64,000 nt of DNA from Pseudomonas migulae (GTDB lineage: Bacteria; Pseudomonadota; Gammaproteobacteria; Pseudomonadales; Pseudomonadaceae), in assembly GCF_024169315.1 (NCBI RefSeq), contig NZ_JALJWR010000001.1:3646501-3710500 (forward strand), read 5' to 3'. Numbering within the stretch: the stretch's first letter is position 1; each line of letters begins with the position of its first letter. Shown here in pieces: positions 45,810 to 54,166 of this stretch. The notes under the pieces are model-generated. The model was not told the DNA's origin, ran no database searches, and saw nothing but the letters and a program-made list of their open reading frames with translations. Both the position numbers and the translations under genes were made by a program.

Positions 45810-46235
45810 TCATGCCTCTTCACCGTGCAAGGTGGCAAGGACTTTACGGGCACCGCCATGATCACGGTGCTCGCCCAGATAAACGCCTTGCCAGGTCCCC
45901 AACGCCAGTCGGCCTGCCGAAACCGGCAAACTGAGCTGACAGCCAAGCACGCTGGCCTTGAAATGCGCCGGGAGGTCGTCCAGGCCTTCGTCGTTATGCT
46001 CATAGCCGTCTGTTCCTTGTGGGATCAGACGATTGAAAAATCGTTCGAAGTCGCGACGTACCGCCGGATCGGCGTTCTCGTTGATGGTCAACGACGCCGA
46101 GGTATGCTGCAGCCACAAATGCAACAGACCGACCCGACACGCCTTGATTTCAGGCAGGCCGGCGAGTAACTCGTCCGTTACCAGATGAAAGCCCCGGGGC
46201 CTCGCCCGCAGGGTAATCAGAGTCTGTTGCCACAT
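45810..46235 (-). CDS. YjbQ family protein (secondary thiamine-phosphate synthase enzyme)
   Basis: A 141-residue protein of the YjbQ/UPF0047 family, some members of which show weak thiamine-phosphate synthase activity. The conserved core is [24 protein letters not shown], with likely metal histidines, and [13 protein letters not shown]. The ATG at 46235 ([17 protein letters not shown]) is the family start rather than the upstream one at 46262. The true function is unsettled. Confidence 0.9.
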   Translation of the reverse strand: MWQQTLITLRARPRGFHLVTDELLAGLPEIKACRVGLLHLWLQHTSASLTINENADPAVRRDFERFFNRLIPQGTDGYEHNDEGLDDLPAHFKASVLGCQLSLPVSAGRLALGTWQGVYLGEHRDHGGARKVLATLHGEEA

Positions 46236-46404
46236 ACAGTTCTCCGCACGTTCGGGGCGCATTCTAGCGCGCTCTGGGAAAAAACAAAGGCCCTAATATT
46301 CCTTCAATCATGTAAGCCATTGGCCGCAGAAAAACGCCCGTCGTAAACGCCCCTGAACGTGTACGAAAAAACCTTTCAGCAGTTCCTTCACTGACAAATT
46401 CCAG

Positions 46405-46439
46405 ACAAAAAAATGCCCGGCAAGCCGGGCAAATTTTTA
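46405..46439 (-). terminator. Terminator of glnK-amtB operon
   Basis: A GCCCGGC/GCCGGGC hairpin with A and T runs on its sides, 10 bases past the amtB stop. Confidence 0.87.
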
Positions 46440-46448
46440 TGCGCGTGC

Positions 46449-47786
46449 TTACAAGTTGTAGCCGCGTTCGTTGTGGAGTGCCAGATCGATACCGACGGCC
46501 TCTTCTTCTTCAGTGATACGCAAGCCCATGACGGCGTCCAGTACCTTGAGAATGATGTAGGTGACGATCGCGGTGTAGATCACCGTGAAGCCCACACCTT
46601 TGCACTGAATCCAGACTTGTGCGGCGATGTCGGTGACGGTGCCGAAGCCACCCAGCGACGGTGCAGCGAACACACCGGTCAGGATCGCGCCGAGGATACC
46701 GCCGATGCCGTGCACACCGAAGGCGTCCAGGGAGTCGTCATAACCGAGTTTGCGTTTCAGGGTGGTGGCGCAGAAGAAACACACTACGCCCGCTGCCAGA
46801 CCGATCACCAGCGCGCCCATCGGGCCCACGGTGCCAGCGGCTGGCGTGATGGCGACCAGACCGGCCACCACACCCGACGCGATACCCAGTGCACTTGGTT
46901 TACCGTGGGTGACCCACTCGGCGAACATCCAGCCCAGTGCGGCGGCAGCCGTTGCGATCTGAGTCACCAGCATCGCCATACCGGCGGTGCCGTTGGCCGC
47001 TGCAGCGGAACCGGCGTTGAAACCGAACCAGCCCACCCACAGCATCGCAGCGCCCATCAGGGTGTAACCGAGGTTGTGCGGCGCCATCGGGGTGGTCGGG
47101 AAGCCTTTACGCTTGCCGAGCACGATGCACGCCACCAGACCGGCCACACCGGCGTTGATGTGCACCACGGTGCCGCCGGCGAAGTCGAGAACGCCCCAAT
47201 CCCACATCAGGCCGCCGTTGCCGGACCAGACCATGTGCGCGATCGGTGCATACACCAGGGTGAACCAGATGCCCATGAAGATCAGCATCGCGGAGAATTT
47301 CATCCGCTCGGCGAAAGCACCGACGATCAGCGCAGGGGTGATGATGGCGAAGGTCATCTGGAAGGTGATGAACACCGCCTCAGGGAACAGCGCCGCAGGA
47401 CCGGTCAGGCTCGATGGCGTGACACCGGCGAGGAACGCCTTGCCCATGCCGCCGAAGAACGAGTTGAAGTTGACGACGCCCTGCTCCATGCCCGTGGTGT
47501 CGAACGCGATGCTGTAGCCATAAATGACCCACAGGATGCTGATCAGACCGGTAATGGCGAAGCACTGCATCATCACGGAAAGAATGTTTTTGGAGCGAAC
47601 CATGCCGCCGTAGAACAGCGCGAGGCCGGGAATGGTCATGAACAGCACGAGGGCTGTAGAGGTCAGCATCCAGGCGGTATCGCCGGAATTGAGGACTGGG
47701 GCCGCCACTTCGTCTGCCGCCAAAGCAAGGCTGGGCATTACGATGGACAACAGGGCTCCTAGCCCTGCGAATTTACGCAGAGTCAT
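46449..47786 (-). CDS. amtB: Ammonium transporter AmtB
   Basis: Inner-membrane ammonia channel, 445 residues: signal peptide (MTLRKFAGLGALLSIVMPSLALA) and eleven predicted membrane helices. Helices carry the ammonium signature GLALFYGGMVRSKN, the twin-histidine conduction regions (DFAGGTVVHINAGVAGL and GVHGIGGILGAILTG), and a cytoplasmic tail where GlnK would block the pore. It lies 35 bases behind glnK. NtrC/sigma-54 control of this operon is known in related bacteria, but I could not find a convincing -24/-12 element here. Confidence 0.96.
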   Translation of the reverse strand: MTLRKFAGLGALLSIVMPSLALAADEVAAPVLNSGDTAWMLTSTALVLFMTIPGLALFYGGMVRSKNILSVMMQCFAITGLISILWVIYGYSIAFDTTGMEQGVVNFNSFFGGMGKAFLAGVTPSSLTGPAALFPEAVFITFQMTFAIITPALIVGAFAERMKFSAMLIFMGIWFTLVYAPIAHMVWSGNGGLMWDWGVLDFAGGTVVHINAGVAGLVACIVLGKRKGFPTTPMAPHNLGYTLMGAAMLWVGWFGFNAGSAAAANGTAGMAMLVTQIATAAAALGWMFAEWVTHGKPSALGIASGVVAGLVAITPAAGTVGPMGALVIGLAAGVVCFFCATTLKRKLGYDDSLDAFGVHGIGGILGAILTGVFAAPSLGGFGTVTDIAAQVWIQCKGVGFTVIYTAIVTYIILKVLDAVMGLRITEEEEAVGIDLALHNERGYNL

Positions 47787-47821
47787 ATTGTTTTCTCCTG
47801 GGGCGTTGGGTTTGTGGCGGC

Positions 47822-48577
<756 letters not shown>

Positions 48578-48838
48578 ATGCTCGCGCCCAAAGACTTCCT
48601 CGACGCCCTGACCGGCACCGCCTCCCGCCTCTTCAGTGGCGACACCCCGCTGCCGAAAAGCGAAATCGAAAGCCAGTTCAAGGCGTTGCTGCAGAGCGGC
48701 TTCAGCAAGCTGGATCTGGTGAGTCGGGAAGAGTTTGATAGCCAGATGGTCGTGCTGGCACGCACCCGGGCACGGCTGGAAGCGCTTGAAACGAAGGTCG
48801 CGGAGCTGGAAGCAAAGCTGAATCCGCCGGCCGAATAA
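48578..48838 (+). CDS. ubiK: Ubiquinone biosynthesis accessory factor UbiK
   Basis: An 86-residue BMFP/YqiC-type protein required for efficient aerobic ubiquinone synthesis and thought to link the Ubi complex to the membrane. It has an amphipathic N-terminus (MLAPKDFLDALTGTASRLFSG) and a C-terminal coiled coil (ARTRARLEALETKVAELEAKL). The length and pattern match the family. It is a single gene, divergent from glnK. Confidence 0.9.
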   Translation: MLAPKDFLDALTGTASRLFSGDTPLPKSEIESQFKALLQSGFSKLDLVSREEFDSQMVVLARTRARLEALETKVAELEAKLNPPAE

Positions 48839-49287
48839 CACTTCTGTAAAACGCGATCCCTGTGGGAGCGGGCTTGCCCGCGAATGGGTCGCCTCGGTCT
48901 ACCAGCCATCCCCCACTGGACAGGCCACCCCTGTAGGAGCTGCCGCAGGCTGTGATCTTTTGATCTTCAGCCCCGCAAAAATCGCGGCACCTTCCTACAA
49001 CAAAACCACCGCCGTCCGATTGCGCCGCAATGCCCCGGTTCCTAAGCTCATCCAATGCTGAATGTTCAGCACTGGGTTTGGCGACCCGGAACCAAGCAAT
49101 GCAGCGCACATCGTTCGATATCAGGTATTTCTTACCCGATTTCGAATTATGGCGGCTGTGTGTGGGAGACCTTAGGGTCTGCCGGAATTCGCTTGGCCGG
49201 TTCGCCAACCCGCACGCAGCTGCCACCCTTATTGTTTGGCGACGATAAGTGGCAGTCATCTACCAAGCGAAATTTGGGTACTGCTCG
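48839..49287. other. Intergenic region with two different repeats
   Basis: It contains a single REP (48859-48883, TGTGGGAGCGGGCTTGCCCG) and a second repeat type at 48929-48968 (GTAGGAGCTGCCGCAGGCTG then TGATCTTTTGATCTTC), known from other Pseudomonas. The rest, to 49287, is A/T-richer with no credible gene. Confidence 0.7.
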
Positions 49288-49783
49288 ATGGACGAAAATT
49301 ATCTAATCCCTCACATCTTCACCCGCCACAAACTCCACCTCCACGCCCTCCTCCTCGAAAACCAACCCTGGTTCTGCGCCCGCGACCTCGGCCGCCTCCT
49401 GCGCCTCTACATCGAAGAACGCACCGTCCGCAAACTCGACCCCGACCAACACCAAACCGCGCGAATGCTCATACACGGCAGCATCGAAAACACCCTGCTG
49501 ATCAGCGAATCCGGCGTCTACGCCCTGCTCGTCTACCACTACTGCCCCGAATACCGAGGACTGCGCGAATGGCTGACCCACGACGTAGTGCCAGCCCTCA
49601 GAGATGCCGGTCCTGAGCCTGTTGAACTGGCCGGAGATGTCACTGAGTTTGCTGCACTGGAATAACCAGCCGTGGATTCGGTTGCAGGATGTTCCGCAGA
49701 TGCTGGCGGATGGTGAACGGACGCAGCGCTCGAGCAATACACCATGGTGGAAGCGTGCTTCCCGAATACTCCAGGCATTCTGA
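49288..49783 (+). pseudogene. Bro-N domain (phage antirepressor-like) gene, apparently frameshifted
   Basis: The first frame (49288-49665, 125 residues) encodes a Bro-N domain (LLLENQPWFCARDLGRLL ... ESGVYALLVYHYCPEYRGLREWLTHDVVPALRD). It then ends in an atypical 20 residues. The +1 frame opens at 49589 and continues convincingly to a stop at 49781 (LHWNNQPWIRLQDVPQML ... PWWKRASRILQAF). This looks like the native C-terminus, so a one-base change near 49590-49620 seems to break the gene. A GTG at 49249 is an alternative start. The gene is isolated, C-rich on its coding strand, and its function is unknown. Confidence 0.65.
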
Positions 49784-49787
49784 ACGA

Positions 49788-49819
49788 CAAAAAAACCCCA
49801 CGTTATAGCGTGGGGTTCG
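49788..49819 (-). terminator. Terminator of higBA
   Basis: AACCCCACG/CGTGGGGTT hairpin with a T run on the minus strand, 16 bases past the antitoxin stop. Confidence 0.83.
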
Positions 49820-49834
49820 TTCAGGAATTGAGGA

Positions 49835-50140
49835 TCAGGCGCAGTGCGGAAGCCGCTCAACCTGATCCCGGATCGCTGCCCCTCGCTCAATCTCGGCTTT
49901 GCGCAAATCGTAAGTCGATTGCAGGCTCAGCCAAAATTCCGGGGTCGTGTCCAGACAGATAGATAGCCTTAGAGCCATATCAGCGCTGACACCCCGACGC
50001 TGGAGCACGATGTCGTTCACCGTAGGTGTCGAAACGCTCAATGCTCTAGCCAAGGCTGCCGCCGTAAGGCTCAGAGGCTCCAGGTATTCCTCTTTGAGGA
50101 TCTCGCCGGGGTGAACCGGGCGCATACCATTCTTAGTCAT
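49835..50140 (-). CDS. higA: HigA family antitoxin
   Basis: Xre-type DNA-binding antitoxin of 101 residues. HPGEILKEEYLEPLSLTAAALARALSVSTPTVNDIV contains the helix-turn-helix (about residues 25-50), and the tail is helical. A GAGGTG site sits before the ATG. It lies 8 bases behind the toxin gene. Toxin-first order is typical of HigBA, and the antitoxin would repress the operon. Confidence 0.92.
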   Translation of the reverse strand: MTKNGMRPVHPGEILKEEYLEPLSLTAAALARALSVSTPTVNDIVLQRRGVSADMALRLSICLDTTPEFWLSLQSTYDLRKAEIERGAAIRDQVERLPHCA

Positions 50141-50148
50141 TACTCACC

Positions 50149-50427
50149 TCAGTGATAATCGACGATTTCGACATTCTCTGGCCCGTTAAGACCCCAAACA
50201 AAGCAAATTCGCCATTGAGCGTTGATACGGATGCTGTGCTGACCTTTTCGGTTTCCCCCCAATGCCTCCAAGCGATTTCCCGGCGGGGATCGAAGGTCAA
50301 TCAGTACGGCAGCAGCATCAAGCATCGTCAGCTTTCGTTCCACGACACTCAGAATGGCTGACCACATACGGGTCTTACCGTTGCGAAACAGGTACTCGGT
50401 CTCAGAACACTTAAAGCTAACGATCAT
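50149..50427 (-). CDS. higB: HigB family (RelE-type) toxin
   Basis: Predicted ribosome-dependent mRNA interferase of 92 residues: MIVSFKCSETEYLFRNGK start, RKLTMLDAAAVLIDLRSPPGNRLEALGGNRKGQHSIRINAQWRICFVW core with the RelE-fold basic residues, ending NVEIVDYH. Family length is usual. It is first in the operon, with the cognate antitoxin directly after. It appears intact. Confidence 0.92.
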   Translation of the reverse strand: MIVSFKCSETEYLFRNGKTRMWSAILSVVERKLTMLDAAAVLIDLRSPPGNRLEALGGNRKGQHSIRINAQWRICFVWGLNGPENVEIVDYH

Positions 50428-50475
50428 AATTTAAAGCTTAACGTTATGCATTAATCTTAAGTGTATAACCTGAAT
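50428..50475 (-). promoter_or_regulatory. Candidate higBA promoter/operator
   Basis: A very A/T-rich stretch directly before the toxin start. It contains the palindrome TAACGTTA (50439-50446) and flanking TTAAG/CTTAA elements. Autorepression by HigA at such a site is plausible, but the exact site is not fixed. Confidence 0.3.
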
Positions 50476-50676
50476 TCACTTATGCAAATGCGCCAATGCG
50501 ACTCTTGGCCATCCCTTCAAAGCTTTAGGAAAAGGACTACCAAGGGCCTTCAGAACTCCTTCCAAACCAAGACGCTTCCTACAAAAAGGAGCACCAATTC
50601 TCATTGCATCACTACCGCGTTCTCCTCTTAAGCTGATCGACCTGTAAAACCATCTGCAAATCCAAAAGAGATCGCT

Positions 50677-50907
50677 ATGAAACCCGGAAAACGAAAAGAC
50701 AAACTGCGACTCATCGCTGGATATCATGCGGAGGCACTCCGGCTGGCTGGGAACGTATCTGCCACTCAACGCCGCTTTTTTGAGGTTGCTGCGGCTCGCG
50801 GTAAAGAGTTGGAACCAAGCGGCTGGCTCGCCGGTTACAGAGCACCCGCTACGGCTAATTCGACAACAAAAGGTGAACAACCTCAGCACCGTGAGTGTAT
50901 TCACTAA
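50677..50907 (+). CDS. Small basic protein of unknown function
   Basis: A 76-residue reading starting MKPGKRKDKLRLIAGYHAEA, then LRLAGNVSATQRRFFEVAAARGKELEPSGW, a compact, amphipathic, protein-like sequence. A weak AAAGAG site precedes the ATG. I think related short proteins occur in other Pseudomonas, but I cannot name a family. The last 20 residues look less conserved. A terminator follows at 50940. Confidence 0.5.
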   Translation: MKPGKRKDKLRLIAGYHAEALRLAGNVSATQRRFFEVAAARGKELEPSGWLAGYRAPATANSTTKGEQPQHRECIH

Positions 50908-50939
50908 GGACGCAGGCCCTAGCCTCCCCGAAACCACAC

Positions 50940-50970
50940 AAAAAACCGCTTCCTCAAGGCGGTTTTTTAT
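50940..50970 (+). terminator. Rho-independent terminator
   Basis: AAAACCGC/GCGGTTTT hairpin followed by a T run, after the small unknown gene. From here to comM (51198) there is no credible gene. Confidence 0.75.
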
Positions 50971-51197
50971 CGCCTTCGATTCAGCTTTCGCCGCAGTCCT
51001 TCATAGATCCAGGCAACGTGCTACAACAACCTCATCCCGCGACTGATTACGTCGCAGATCCCCACTCCCTTACGCTTCACCCATCAGAAAGACACTCGCA
51101 ACATCCTGCGAATATTTGGCACCTGCGCCATCACGCGCCCCCGACTACCCTTCAAAAACCCGCAGGAAGCGGACCCCGTAAAGCTCAAGGAACGACC

Positions 51198-52691
51198 ATG
51201 TCCCTCTCCATCGTCCACAGCCGCGCCCAGATTGGCGTGGATGCGCCCGCCGTCACCGTCGAAGTTCATCTGGCTAACGGTTTGCCATCACTGACCATGG
51301 TCGGTCTGCCCGAAGCCGCAGTGAAGGAAAGCAAGGATCGAGTACGTAGCGCGATCATCAATTCAGGCCTGCAGTTTCCGGCACGGCGCATCACGTTGAA
51401 TCTGGCGCCTGCGGATTTGCCCAAGGACGGCGGGCGGTTCGATCTGGCGATTGCCTTGGGGATTCTTTCAGCCAGCGTGCAGGTGCCGACATTGACGCTG
51501 GACGACGTGGAATGTTTGGGAGAGTTGGCGCTGTCGGGCGCGGTGCGTGCCGTGAGGGGCGTGTTGCCGGCAGCGCTGGCCGCCCGCAAGGCCGGGCGCT
51601 CGCTGATGGTGCCGCGAGCGAATGCGGAGGAAGCCTGCCTGGCGTCGGGGCTGAAAGTCATCGCCGTGGATCACTTGCTGGAAGCAGTGGCGCACTTCAA
51701 TGGCCACACGCCGGTTGAGCCCTACGCTTCCAATGGTCTGCTCTACGCCAGCAAACCCTACCCCGACTTGAATGAAGTGCAAGGCCAACTCTCAGCCAAG
51801 CGCGCTTTGCTGATTGCAGCGGCCGGGGCTCATAACTTGCTGTTCAGCGGCCCGCCGGGGACTGGGAAAACGCTACTGGCGAGTCGATTGCCGGGGCTGT
51901 TGCCGCCACTGGTGGAAAGTGAGGCATTGGAAGTCGCGGCGATTCAGTCCGTCACCAGTGGCGCGCCGCTGAGTCATTGGCCGCAACGCCCTTTTCGCCA
52001 GCCTCACCACTCCGCTTCCGGGCCTGCATTGGTCGGTGGCGGCTCGAAACCGCAACCTGGCGAGATCACCCTCGCCCACCATGGCGTGCTCTTTCTTGAT
52101 GAACTTCCGGAGTTTGATCGCAAGGTGCTGGAGGTCTTGAGAGAGCCGCTGGAATCCGGGCACATCGTGATTTCCCGGGCGAAAGATCGCGTGCGTTTTC
52201 CGGCCCGCTTTCAACTGGTCGCAGCGATGAACCCCTGCCCTTGTGGATATCTTGGCGAGCCCAGCGGCAAATGTAGTTGTACACCGGACATGGTCCAGCG
52301 CTACCGCAACAAACTCTCAGGTCCGTTGCTGGATCGCATCGATCTGCACCTGACCGTTGCCCGCGAAGCCACGGCTTTGAATCCAGTCGCCAAACCCGGC
52401 GACGACACCGCAACAGCCGCCGCTCTGGTTGCAGATGCAAGAGAGCGGCAACACAAACGCCAGGGCTGTGCCAATGCATTTCTCGACCTGCCTGGGCTGC
52501 GCATGCATTGCAAGTTATCCACAACCGACGAAACCTGGCTGGAGACCGCGTGTGAACGGCTGACCTTGTCGCTGAGGTCAGCCCATCGATTGCTCAAGGT
52601 TGCGCGCACCCTGGCGGATCTTGAAAACGTCGATCGCATCACCCGTGAACATCTGGCTGAAGCGCTGCAGTACCGGCCAGCCACCAACTGA
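51198..52691 (+). CDS. comM: ComM/YifB family Mg-chelatase-like AAA+ ATPase
   Basis: A 497-residue hexameric helicase-type ATPase that in Vibrio promotes branch migration during natural transformation. The N-terminal domain (MSLSIVHSRAQIGVDAPAVTVEVHLANGLPS) is followed by the AAA+ core (Walker A GPPGTGKTLLAS, LFLDELPEF) and a zinc-like cysteine cluster (NPCPCGYLGEPSGKCSC). The ATG at 51198 follows CAAGGA. An upstream in-frame reading from 50895 adds 101 residues with no family support. Confidence 0.95.
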   Translation: MSLSIVHSRAQIGVDAPAVTVEVHLANGLPSLTMVGLPEAAVKESKDRVRSAIINSGLQFPARRITLNLAPADLPKDGGRFDLAIALGILSASVQVPTLTLDDVECLGELALSGAVRAVRGVLPAALAARKAGRSLMVPRANAEEACLASGLKVIAVDHLLEAVAHFNGHTPVEPYASNGLLYASKPYPDLNEVQGQLSAKRALLIAAAGAHNLLFSGPPGTGKTLLASRLPGLLPPLVESEALEVAAIQSVTSGAPLSHWPQRPFRQPHHSASGPALVGGGSKPQPGEITLAHHGVLFLDELPEFDRKVLEVLREPLESGHIVISRAKDRVRFPARFQLVAAMNPCPCGYLGEPSGKCSCTPDMVQRYRNKLSGPLLDRIDLHLTVAREATALNPVAKPGDDTATAAALVADARERQHKRQGCANAFLDLPGLRMHCKLSTTDETWLETACERLTLSLRSAHRLLKVARTLADLENVDRITREHLAEALQYRPATN

Positions 52692-52696
52692 TGGCT

Positions 52697-53911
52697 TTAC
52701 TCTTTGCTGAGATCCACTAACGGCGCCTGCCTCACCTCAGTCTCCCGACCACCCTGAATCTCGGTAACACGCTTCAATGCGTTATCCACAGCGCTCTTGT
52801 CCGCCAGCAAGCTGTAGTTGATCTGGAATTGCCTGTGTTCTTTCGGCGCAATCGTCGGCACTAAACCGAGTGGGCGCTGATATCGACGGTTGTAGGAAAA
52901 ACTTGTCCCTGGTTCCAGCCCGGTGACATAGCCCTGGCCTTGTGTATCGGTGTTTTTCCACAAGGAAAACACGGGCAGCGTTTGAGTGTTGAAGCCGACC
53001 GAAACGCCCAGGCTGCCCGCCTTGTTGTGCAGTACCGTCAGCGTATCGCCCTTGGCGTCGGCATACGGCACGACGTTGTACACCGTCTCGTCGTAATCCT
53101 TGGTTGGCGCGCGGTAGGTTTGCCAGTCCGGCAGTTCCGATTTCGCTTTGTCGTTGAACGGTGACACCTGTTTCACCGGCGCGGCGAAGCGGGCGCCCTG
53201 CTCGAGAAACGGGGTGCTGAAGTTACTGTGGTACAACGCCTGGTATTCCTTCGGGTAGTCGCCGTTGTTGGTCAGGGTGTCATTGAGGCTGAAGCTCGCA
53301 CTGCCAGGTTCGGTGACCAGTTCGGTCGCGACAGAGAAGTCGACTTTCTTGAACGCCTGCTCTTTCAACTCGCCGCGCAGGCTGATGGCATACGGCGGTT
53401 TTTCGTCGATATGCAGGGTGACTTTGCTTGCAGGGATGTTGGCAGCGCGACCATGCAGGGTCAGTAATTCGCCGTTGTCCATGCCGGGGTGGCCGACCCA
53501 CTCGTAGCCGCAGCGGGTGACCAGCTCGTTGAAGCCTTCCAGCCAGCCCAATCCACCACGACCGTTGAGTTCGATGAAGGATGGGTTGACCACTTCCTTG
53601 ACCGGCGAATCCCAGCCCATGCGCACATTACCGACCGAGGCCTGCAGGACGTTCATCCCGCGAGTCGGCACCACTGAGAGTTTCATCGTGCCGTTATCGA
53701 TGTCGACAATGCTGACGCCCTCCTGCCGCCCACCGTGCAGGGTTCGCAGGGTTACGGAAAAGGGTTTGTCGGTTTTCACCCCGAGTTGCTGGCTGGTGAT
53801 TTGCCAGTTCTGGGCAGCCTTGTCGGTGTCGAGAAGGACGTAATCCCAGGCCATCGCATGGGACGCGGCGGAGAACGCGCTGAGGGCGACGATGAGTTTG
53901 AGCGGAGTCAT
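52697..53911 (-). CDS. Exported aldose 1-epimerase family protein (DUF4432)
   Basis: A 404-residue protein with a signal peptide (MTPLKLIVALSAFSAASHAMA). The galactose-mutarotase-like fold is visible as PTRGMNVLQASVGNVRMGWDSP, LGWLEGFNELVTRCGYEWVGHPG and YHSNFSTPFLEQGARFAAPV. A periplasmic sugar-binding or epimerase role is likely, but the substrate is unknown. A near-perfect LacI-family operator-like palindrome lies 44 bases upstream of the start. It appears monocistronic. Confidence 0.87.
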   Translation of the reverse strand: MTPLKLIVALSAFSAASHAMAWDYVLLDTDKAAQNWQITSQQLGVKTDKPFSVTLRTLHGGRQEGVSIVDIDNGTMKLSVVPTRGMNVLQASVGNVRMGWDSPVKEVVNPSFIELNGRGGLGWLEGFNELVTRCGYEWVGHPGMDNGELLTLHGRAANIPASKVTLHIDEKPPYAISLRGELKEQAFKKVDFSVATELVTEPGSASFSLNDTLTNNGDYPKEYQALYHSNFSTPFLEQGARFAAPVKQVSPFNDKAKSELPDWQTYRAPTKDYDETVYNVVPYADAKGDTLTVLHNKAGSLGVSVGFNTQTLPVFSLWKNTDTQGQGYVTGLEPGTSFSYNRRYQRPLGLVPTIAPKEHRQFQINYSLLADKSAVDNALKRVTEIQGGRETEVRQAPLVDLSKE

Positions 53912-53950
53912 GGCGGGAGCCTTTATTGGAGTTGTGGCATTTTTATAGAC

Positions 53951-53970
53951 TTGCTGAAACGTTTCATCAA
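53951..53970 (-). promoter_or_regulatory. LacI-family operator-like palindrome
   Basis: The 12-base perfect palindrome TGAAACGTTTCA (53955-53966) extends to 20 bases with one mismatch (TTGC ... TCAA). It matches the general look of LacI/GalR operators such as those of PtxS and FruR in pseudomonads. No LacI-type gene lies in this window. Confidence 0.5.
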
Positions 53971-54052
53971 GTTAAAAAATGAGGCAAAGCCAAGAAGACA
54001 ACCTGGGGATGATTGATCCGCGAATGTGTGGCAAATCGAATATAGGGTCGAT

Positions 54053-54150
54053 CCCTTCGCGAGCAAGCCAGCTCCCACATTAGATCTGAGGCGAACACAA
54101 TATTTGTGAACACCGCAGTGCTGATGTGGAAGCGGGCTTGCTCGCGAAGG
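54053..54150. repeat. REP pair with conserved spacer (REPIN)
   Basis: Inverted REPs, both slightly degenerate (AGCCAGCTCCCAC and GTGGAAGCGGGC), with spacer GCGAACACAATATTTGTGAA related to those at 20519 and 34105. Confidence 0.85.
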
Positions 54151-54166
54151 CTATTTCAAAGACACC

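Noticed and set aside
50476..50937. 153-residue open frame on the minus strand beyond higB
   Set aside because: No ribosome binding site, unlike any family, and overlaps a more plausible small plus-strand gene.
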